Assembly (NCBI GenBank): GCA_007117275.1
Contig: SKGV01000157.1
Location: 1-12,661 of the forward strand
From: Methylophaga sp.
Lineage (GTDB): Bacteria; Pseudomonadota; Gammaproteobacteria; Nitrosococcales; Methylophagaceae
Direction: 5' to 3'
Length of the DNA: 12,661 bases
Position numbers and translations under genes: made by a program. The notes beneath the pieces are model-generated. The model was not told where the DNA came from, ran no database searches, and saw only the letters and a program-made list of their open reading frames with translations. Shown here in pieces: positions 7,296 through 12,661 of the stretch. Numbering within the stretch: position 1 is the first letter of the stretch; every line of letters starts with the position of its first letter.

Positions 7296-7816
7296 TGAAA
7301 CTGTTGATGACAAGCGTAATTTTTTTACTTGCACTGCCAGTTCAGCTTCTGGCATCCGACTGGCATTCCTCATCGATTTCACTGGAACAGCCTAGTGAAA
7401 TTATCGTTTACCGCAGCCCGGACTGTGTGTGCTGTCACAAGTGGATCGATCATCTCGAAGAGCATCAATTCACCGTCATTGATGAACTCAGAAATGACAT
7501 GTTCTCAGTCAAGCAGGAACTTGGCTTGCCATTACATGTGGCCTCATGTCACACCGCTGTGGTCAATGGCTATCTCATTGAAGGTCATGTGCCAGCCAAC
7601 GATATCAAACGCCTGATTCGTGATGCGCCCACCTCAATCAAAGCACTTTCAGTCCCCGAAATGCCAGTGGGTACGCCGGGTATGGAAATGGGCACCCGCA
7701 AGGATGATTTTGCGGTGATCGCAATCGATCATCATGACAAAAGCAGCATTTACAACGTTTACACCGTCAACCCGTTCACCAAGACCTATCAGTCTGCCCT
7801 CGCAGACACTGATTAA
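7295..7816 (+). CDS. CopG-like (DUF411) periplasmic metal-binding protein
   Basis: This is a 173-residue exported protein of the DUF411 family. Its best-known member, CopG of copper-resistance loci, has a thioredoxin-like fold with a CxCC motif that holds copper. A Sec signal peptide covers about residues 1-20 (probable cleavage after LLA). The motif SPDCVCCHKW gives Cys44, Cys46 and Cys47. A second set of potential ligands follows: Cys85-His86 in HVASCHTAVVNG, and His98 in IEGHVPANDI. PEMPVGTPGMEMG (121-133) places Met123, Met130 and Met132 close by. All of these are typical of the family. Copper is the likely metal, by family knowledge. No copA, copB or cueR-type gene accompanies it in the window. 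Its ATG shares one base with the preceding TAA, and the transporter gene follows after 5 bases. Confidence 0.88.
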   Translation: MKLLMTSVIFLLALPVQLLASDWHSSSISLEQPSEIIVYRSPDCVCCHKWIDHLEEHQFTVIDELRNDMFSVKQELGLPLHVASCHTAVVNGYLIEGHVPANDIKRLIRDAPTSIKALSVPEMPVGTPGMEMGTRKDDFAVIAIDHHDKSSIYNVYTVNPFTKTYQSALADTD

Positions 7817-7821
7817 TCTGC

Positions 7822-8694
7822 ATGGAGCTGTTGCTAGTCCTAGCGCGGATTGGTTCCGCGGCGGTTGCCAATGTATTTCAGAAACAATTAACCAACAATA
7901 AACTGCAGCCACTGTTTATTGTCATGAGTAGTTACGGCCTCATGGCATTGCTGTGTCTGCCTGTGCTCTGGTGGTTACCCATTGGCTCACTTGATAGCAA
8001 TTTTTGGCTGAACATCAGTCTAGCTGCCATGTTAGACATGGCCGGCACACTTTTATTGGTGATGTCCTTGTCACGTACTGATTTATCAGTATTCGGACCA
8101 CTCAATGCCTATAAAGTCGTGTTTTCGATGCTACTGGCGATGCTCTTGCTCAACGAAATTCCCAGCCTGCAAGGACTGACCGGGGTGCTGATTATTATCG
8201 GCGGCAGTTTTTTGTTGATGCCTGCCAAGCTCACCCCTTCTGGCAGCAGGCTATGGCAGTTACTCAGTGACCGAGGCGTGCAATATCGTTTCCTGTCGAT
8301 TGCGCTGTTTTCCATTGGCACACTGCCACTGAAAAATGCTGTCCTCAGCGGAGGTGCCCTGGCCACAACCGTTTTCTGGTGCCTGTTTGGTCTACCCTTG
8401 GCAGTGCTTTTATATCAGGCTTTTTCAGCGCATTCGTGGCGCCGCGACACTATTCACATGAGTCAGCAATGCTATGCCTTGCTTGGATTAGCCCTGTTGA
8501 TTCTGGTGATGCAGTTCACCACGCTGCTGTTATTGTCCACAATGTTAATCGCCTATGCGCTGGCACTGTTTCAACTGACCATGGTACTGCAAGTGTTTCT
8601 CGGCGCCAGAATTTTCCGCGAAGCACACTTTCGCAGTCGACTGGCGGCCTGCTTGGTGATGGTAATGGGCAGCCTACTGGTGCTGTATACCTGA
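7822..8694 (+). CDS. EamA/DMT-family membrane transporter
   Basis: This is a 290-residue inner-membrane protein with ten predicted helices in two five-helix halves (about 1-20, 30-53, 61-83, 88-110, 116-134, 155-175, 181-201, 216-237, 238-260 and 271-290). That is the layout of drug/metabolite transporters with duplicated EamA domains. The end of the first half (LNEIPSLQGLTGVLIIIGG) is the characteristic EamA signature: an acidic residue after helix 4, then a Gly-rich helix 5. The second half ends with a similar helix 10. DMT members export or import amino acids, sugars and other small molecules; nothing here fixes the substrate. The gene starts 5 bases after the CopG-like stop, without an obvious ribosome-binding site. 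It is the last gene of the run before a 131-base gap. Confidence 0.85.
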   Translation: MELLLVLARIGSAAVANVFQKQLTNNKLQPLFIVMSSYGLMALLCLPVLWWLPIGSLDSNFWLNISLAAMLDMAGTLLLVMSLSRTDLSVFGPLNAYKVVFSMLLAMLLLNEIPSLQGLTGVLIIIGGSFLLMPAKLTPSGSRLWQLLSDRGVQYRFLSIALFSIGTLPLKNAVLSGGALATTVFWCLFGLPLAVLLYQAFSAHSWRRDTIHMSQQCYALLGLALLILVMQFTTLLLLSTMLIAYALALFQLTMVLQVFLGARIFREAHFRSRLAACLVMVMGSLLVLYT

Positions 8695-8711
8695 GCCAAA
8701 TTGAGTTTGGC
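8695..8711 (+). terminator. Weak hairpin after the EamA gene
   Basis: GCCAAA (8695-8700) pairs with TTTGGC (8706-8711) around a 5-base loop, directly after the transporter stop codon. The stem is short and no T-run follows, so this is at best a weak or Rho-assisted end of the operon. Confidence 0.25.
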
Positions 8712-8756
8712 CCGGATCAGGACAGGTTGAAAAACAAAGATTTTTTGCCTTCGCAC

Positions 8757-8765
8757 TGTTATGAT
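8757..8765 (+). promoter_or_regulatory. Candidate extended -10 promoter for the srmB-like gene
   Basis: TGTTATGAT is an extended -10 element (TGn plus TATGAT, 5 of 6 matches to TATAAT), 60 bases before the ATG at 8826. The surrounding sequence is AT-rich. No good -35 stands at the usual distance; TTGAAA at 8727-8732 is too far away (27 bases). Extended -10 promoters can work without a -35. This is a pattern match only. Confidence 0.38.
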
Positions 8766-8825
8766 TTTTCAAATAATCCGCCTCTAAAATTTTCGCTGTT
8801 ATCGCAACCCTGATGTGATCCCACA

Positions 8826-10058
8826 ATGACTTTTGATGATTTATTCTTAGACGACATACTGCTCAAAGCCTTGACTGGCGCAGGTTATGTCACGCCCACA
8901 CCCATTCAAGCCACAGCGATTCCAGCAATATTTGCTGGCAGAGATGTTCTGGCGGGTGCCGCCACCGGCACCGGGAAAACGGCTGCTTTTGTGTTACCGA
9001 TCTTGCAGCGTCTACTTGATGAGAAGTCTGAATCGTCAGCAGCCAGGGTGCTGATATTGGCGCCAACCAGAGAGCTGGCCCATCAGATACAGCATGTGCT
9101 CGAATTATTGGGCCGGGAGATCAAGCCAAGCGTAGTAATGTTGACCGGCGGCATTAATGTCGGACGCCAGCACGAATTGCTCAATCAACCCTGCGACGTA
9201 GTGATTGCCACGCCAGGTCGTTTACTGAGCATGGTCGACAACGACGCTGTGGATCTACAGCAGATCCAACTGGTGGTGATCGACGAAGCTGACCGGATGC
9301 TGGACATGGGACAAGGCCCTGATGTGATGATGTCACTTGCTCGCATCGAACATCGCTTTCAATGTTGCCTTTTCTCGGCAACACTGTCGGGCCATGGTAT
9401 CAAGCTGTTTGCCGATAATGTGCTCATAGATCCAGCGCACATCCAGCTGCATGCAGCCAATGCGCAGACCGATCGAATCAGTCATTATGTCTATCTGGCC
9501 GATAATCATGAACACAAGCAAATGTTATTGACCACAATACTCCAGTCTGCGCAGTGTCAGCGAGCGCTGGTGTTCTGCAATAAACGAGAACGTGCTGAAC
9601 AATTGACGCACTGGCTACAATCACAAAACCTCTCAGCCCAAGTACTACATGGTGATTTTGATCTGGCTCAGCGCAGGCAGCGCATCCGTAAATTCCGAGA
9701 GGGTCAAATCAAGATCACCGTAGCCACCGACGTGGCGGCCCGCGGACTGGATTTGCCCGATGTCAGCCATGTCATCAACTACGATATGCCTTATCGTGGT
9801 GATACCTATATACATCGAGTGGGTCGAACGGGGCGTGGCGAACAGCATGGCACAGCCATCAGCCTAGTTGAACCGCATGACCACCAAAACTTTGAGCGTA
9901 TTGAGTTTCACATGCAGTCACCATTAGCTATTCGCAAGCTCAAAGGTCTGGCAGCTAAGGGCAAAGCCAGCCGCGCATTGATGAAAAAACGCGAAAGCAA
10001 ATCACGCTATGTCAGCAAAGCATTGCGTCCGCCTGCCTCAGATAAGCCCCAAGACTGA
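8826..10058 (+). CDS. DEAD-box ATP-dependent RNA helicase, SrmB-like
   Basis: This 410-residue DEAD-box RNA helicase is closest by eye to E. coli SrmB, which helps early 50S ribosome assembly. The Q region is PTPIQ (24-28). Motif I is AATGTGKT (45-52), followed by APTREL (79-84), ATPGR (128-132), DEAD (153-156), SAT (184-186), ATDVAARGLDLPDVSH (300-315) and motif VI HRVGRTGR (330-337). SrmB-like details are ADRMLDMG, the pair EHK and KRER near 229-256, and AISLVEPHDH (344-353), which aligns with SrmB AISLVEAHDH. The basic tail (about 370-410) is shorter than the 444-residue E. coli protein would have. Another RhlE/SrmB-class helicase cannot be excluded, so I leave the symbol empty. No Shine-Dalgarno is evident. 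It converges on ppc with an 8-base gap. Confidence 0.92.
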   Translation: MTFDDLFLDDILLKALTGAGYVTPTPIQATAIPAIFAGRDVLAGAATGTGKTAAFVLPILQRLLDEKSESSAARVLILAPTRELAHQIQHVLELLGREIKPSVVMLTGGINVGRQHELLNQPCDVVIATPGRLLSMVDNDAVDLQQIQLVVIDEADRMLDMGQGPDVMMSLARIEHRFQCCLFSATLSGHGIKLFADNVLIDPAHIQLHAANAQTDRISHYVYLADNHEHKQMLLTTILQSAQCQRALVFCNKRERAEQLTHWLQSQNLSAQVLHGDFDLAQRRQRIRKFREGQIKITVATDVAARGLDLPDVSHVINYDMPYRGDTYIHRVGRTGRGEQHGTAISLVEPHDHQNFERIEFHMQSPLAIRKLKGLAAKGKASRALMKKRESKSRYVSKALRPPASDKPQD

Positions 10059-10067
10059 TGCAGTCTT
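10051..10067. repeat. Palindrome spanning the srmB-like/ppc junction
   Basis: AAGACTG and CAGTCTT form a perfect 7-bp stem around ATG. It covers the stop codon of the srmB-like gene and reaches the last base of the ppc stop codon. It overlaps the next inverted repeat by two bases. No T-run follows on either strand, so a bidirectional terminator is possible but unproven. Confidence 0.5.
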
Positions 10068-10094
10068 CAGCCGGTATTGCGCATGCCGGCTGAA
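10066..10094. repeat. Inverted repeat over the 3' end of ppc
   Basis: TTCAGCCGG (10066-10074) pairs perfectly with CCGGCTGAA (10086-10094). On the plus strand the stem extends inward by three pairs (one G-U) to leave a 5-base loop. On the minus strand the same inner bases include a mismatch, so the structure favours the transcript of the srmB-like gene. It lies inside the last codons of ppc. It may help end converging transcription. Confidence 0.5.
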
Positions 10095-12661
10095 ATAGCA
10101 CTGATGCTGCGCATCAGCGGATCCTGCCAGCGGGATACTTGGTCAACATCATCTATCGACTCACGATAACGTCTAATCAACATCAACTGAATATGATTCA
10201 ATGGGTCGAGGTAGGGCTGCCGACGACGCAGTGACAGTGCCAGCGTTGGGTTTTCCCCTATCAAGACATCAGATTCAACCAGTGACAACACCTGTCGAAC
10301 CGTTTGCTGATATTCGCTGAATATCAGCGCATAGACATGTCCAGCGGTGCGTCGTTCTGAACATAACTCTGCATAGTTGGCGGCAATGGTCATATCGGAC
10401 TTGGACAATGACATCTGCGTATTACTGAGCAAGGCCCTAAAGAACGGCCATTCACGGTACATCTGTTGCAGTTGTTCCAGGCGTTCTGGTTGCTGCTGCA
10501 CCCAGGAAGTTAATGCGGTTCCGATGCCATACCAAGCAGGTAAGGTAAAGCGTGACTGTGCCCAGGAGAACACCCAGCCTATGGCTCTTACTGATTTTAT
10601 AGACCGATCTCCAGCCTTGCGATGCGAAGGCCGTGACCCGATATTCATCATACCGATTTCACCGACTGGGCAAGCTTGGTAAAAAAAGTCTAGAAAGCCC
10701 GGCGTTTGCTCTGTCAGCTGTCGATATGTCTGCTCTCCGGTCTCAGCCAGTGCGTGCATGATTGACACATAGTCATCATTAACTACTGGGTGATCCGCAA
10801 CCAAACCTCTACTGGCTTTGATCAAAGCGCTAATCCCCATGCCCAGCTCATAGGTTGCGGTTTCTGTGTTTCCGTATTTGAAGGACAACACCTCACCTTG
10901 CTCGGTGAACTTGATCTGACCGTGTACCGAACCTGCAGGTTGCGCCAGGATGGCATCATGCGTTGGGCCACCGCCACGGCCAATAGTACCACCGCGTCCA
11001 TGAAAAATGCGGCATTGAATACCATATCGATCAGCCAGGCTACTGATGGTGCGCTGGGCTAGAAACAAATTCCATCCCGATGCCAGAATGCCGCCATCTT
11101 TACAGGAGTCGGAGTAGCCCAGCATCACTTCCTGCAAATCGCCAGACGCTCGAAGCATCTCGCGGTACACCGGATTTTCCAGCAAGGCAGTCATCACCGG
11201 CTCAATGCGCATCAAGTCGTCAATGGTTTCAAAAAGCGGTGTAATGCGTATCTGACAAAACACCTGTCCCTGATCATAACCGGCAAGCCCGGACTGCTGG
11301 GCCAGCCAGAGTACTTCAAGAATGTGACTGGCTTCATGGGTCATGGAAATCACATAACTACCAAACACTCTTGAACTGACATCGCGATGCATGCGCGTCA
11401 TCAATTCAAACACCGCGAGGGTTTCCTGCGTTTCAGCCGACAATTCAGAGCGATTGATGGCAGGCGGCTGTTGCGCTTGCAAGCAGTCATTTAACAAGGC
11501 TTGCCGTGACCACTCATCCAGATGCAAATAATCATGGGAGACGCCGCCTGCCTGCAAAAGCTCGGCAACTGACAGGCTATGACGATTGGATTCTTGACGA
11601 ATATCCAGCTGGTAGAGACAAAAACCAAAGGTTTCGACCAGACGAATAAGATCGGTCAATTCAGCAGAGGCCATATCGGCTTCGCCATGCAGCAACATTG
11701 ACTGATAAATCAGTTGTAGATCTGCCAAAAACTCTGCTTCGTTGTGGTAGGCAACGCCCAGTGCTTCGACCCTTTGTTCTGGCTTGAAATACTGCTGCAT
11801 CAAGCGCAGATTATCCTCCAATCGAAAGCGCATCATGTAAAGTTTGCGCCGATAAGGTTCCATGGCAAACCGGTCTTGGTTGCTGGCAAAAGCATCACTA
11901 AAGCGGTGCTCAGAGGCGCTGAGATCCTCGGCCAGTGCCTCACTAATTTCAGATAAGGGTTCAGATTGCGTCAGCAAAAATATCAGCTGTGTAACATCCT
12001 CCAGATAACGTCGCAGCACTGTTCGCTGTTGCAACATAATTGCCATTTCAGTGGTCTCAGCGGTGACAAATGGATTGCCATCCCGATCGCCGCCTATCCA
12101 AGAGCCAAATCGGATGAATTGTGGAATGTGAACGTGAGGGTTATCGGCTAACTCATCGGCATAGACCCTGCGAATCGCATTACCAAGGTTTCGATAACAT
12201 CTGGGGACGGCATCAAACAAACTTACATTAAAGTAATACAGGCCGTTTTTGACTTCATCGCGAACAGTGGGTTTTACGGCGCGCACCTCATCAGTCACCC
12301 ATAAAAGCTGAATCTGTCGTTTGAGCTCTGAACGAATCCGCGCTTCATCAAAAGCGGTCAGCGGTGTATTGGTCAACTGTGCATCCAGCAAAAATACGCG
12401 GCGCAAAACCTCCATCACGGTGCGTCGTTTTGATTCCGTGGGGTGCGCGGTGAAAACGGGGATGAAATTCAGGGTATTGAGCAATTGCTGTAATTGTTCA
12501 AGCGTCACACCTTCGCTCTTTAAACCTTGCAGCGTATCGAGAAATGAACCACTCCATAAATCGCCGCCATTTCTCAGTTGTATCTGGCGATTATGGTGGT
12601 GGAAGGCTTCTTCTGCCGTGTTAACTAGACTGAAGTAAATACTAAATGCTCGAATCACATC
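10067..12661 (-). CDS. ppc: Phosphoenolpyruvate carboxylase, 5'-partial
   Basis: This cytoplasmic enzyme adds bicarbonate to PEP to make oxaloacetate and refill the TCA cycle. The visible 864 residues run off the right edge. Visible residue 2 aligns near E. coli residue 73 (ARAFS), so about 70 N-terminal residues and the real start are missing; the GTG at 12658 is internal. Catalytic landmarks are AHPTE with its essential His (visible 73), GGDRDGNP (190-197), GYSDSCKDGG, and the catalytic loop FHGRGGTIGRGG (553-564, His554 and Arg556). The protein ends with the invariant GMRNTG. Residues matching the E. coli aspartate-inhibition site are all present: Arg562, the Lys in SLSKSDM, the Arg before QPYLDPLN and the Asn in the terminal RNTG. 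Feedback inhibition by aspartate is therefore inferred. It is convergent with the srmB-like helicase. Confidence 0.97.
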   Translation of the reverse strand, partial: DVIRAFSIYFSLVNTAEEAFHHHNRQIQLRNGGDLWSGSFLDTLQGLKSEGVTLEQLQQLLNTLNFIPVFTAHPTESKRRTVMEVLRRVFLLDAQLTNTPLTAFDEARIRSELKRQIQLLWVTDEVRAVKPTVRDEVKNGLYYFNVSLFDAVPRCYRNLGNAIRRVYADELADNPHVHIPQFIRFGSWIGGDRDGNPFVTAETTEMAIMLQQRTVLRRYLEDVTQLIFLLTQSEPLSEISEALAEDLSASEHRFSDAFASNQDRFAMEPYRRKLYMMRFRLEDNLRLMQQYFKPEQRVEALGVAYHNEAEFLADLQLIYQSMLLHGEADMASAELTDLIRLVETFGFCLYQLDIRQESNRHSLSVAELLQAGGVSHDYLHLDEWSRQALLNDCLQAQQPPAINRSELSAETQETLAVFELMTRMHRDVSSRVFGSYVISMTHEASHILEVLWLAQQSGLAGYDQGQVFCQIRITPLFETIDDLMRIEPVMTALLENPVYREMLRASGDLQEVMLGYSDSCKDGGILASGWNLFLAQRTISSLADRYGIQCRIFHGRGGTIGRGGGPTHDAILAQPAGSVHGQIKFTEQGEVLSFKYGNTETATYELGMGISALIKASRGLVADHPVVNDDYVSIMHALAETGEQTYRQLTEQTPGFLDFFYQACPVGEIGMMNIGSRPSHRKAGDRSIKSVRAIGWVFSWAQSRFTLPAWYGIGTALTSWVQQQPERLEQLQQMYREWPFFRALLSNTQMSLSKSDMTIAANYAELCSERRTAGHVYALIFSEYQQTVRQVLSLVESDVLIGENPTLALSLRRRQPYLDPLNHIQLMLIRRYRESIDDVDQVSRWQDPLMRSISAISAGMRNTG

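Noticed and set aside
8379..8813. A 144-codon plus-strand frame overlapping the end of the EamA gene and the gap after it
   Set aside because: Most of it is a shifted frame of the transporter; it has no ribosome-binding site and no recognisable domain.
12656..12658. GTG at 12658 as the start of ppc
   Set aside because: The frame stays open to the window edge and the alignment with E. coli PEPC shows about 70 residues missing upstream.
1..12661. CRISPR arrays, tRNA or rRNA genes, insertion sequences, prophage or integrase genes
   Set aside because: None seen: no regularly spaced repeats, transposase motifs or recognisable RNA gene sequences on reading both strands.

Overview
This window is ordinary-looking chromosome from a gammaproteobacterium. 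The full-length RhlB, TrxA and UvrD proteins and the partial PEP carboxylase read very close to their Escherichia coli counterparts. The divergent rhlB/trxA pair is a typical gammaproteobacterial arrangement. I see no insertion sequence, CRISPR array, rRNA, tRNA or phage gene. A free-living marine or methylotroph-like gammaproteobacterium is possible, but the sequence does not fix the genus.

Layout from left to right. (1) Positions 1-864, plus strand: the C-terminal part of a UbiH/UbiI/UbiF-family FAD hydroxylase of ubiquinone synthesis, cut by the window edge. (2) Positions 872-3185, minus strand: rhlB, then about 300 bases without a convincing gene, then an unrecognised lipoprotein that converges on the hydroxylase with a 7-base gap. 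(3) Positions 3186-3287: a divergent promoter region with an inverted repeat, followed by trxA and a strong 11-bp hairpin. In E. coli trxA is followed by rho; here the next gene is uvrD. (4) Positions 3762-8694, plus strand: uvrD, then a tightly packed set of four genes. These encode a TRAP-type solute-binding lipoprotein, an 83-residue unknown protein, a CopG-like (DUF411) periplasmic metal-binding protein, and a ten-helix EamA/DMT transporter. They are joined by a 16-base gap, a 4-base ATGA overlap, a 1-base overlap and a 5-base gap. (5) Positions 8826-10058, plus strand: a second DEAD-box RNA helicase, SrmB-like. (6) Positions 10067-12661, minus strand: ppc (PEP carboxylase), lacking about 70 N-terminal residues at the right edge and convergent with the srmB-like gene across 8 bases. 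Two overlapping palindromes sit at that junction.

Most of the window is housekeeping: quinone synthesis, RNA unwinding, disulfide reduction, DNA repair and anaplerosis. The part least explained by known systems is the four-gene envelope set behind uvrD. It combines an orphan TRAP binding protein with no permease genes beside it, a coupled small protein, a CopG-like Cys-rich protein and a DMT exporter. A shared role in envelope metal or small-molecule handling is inference only.
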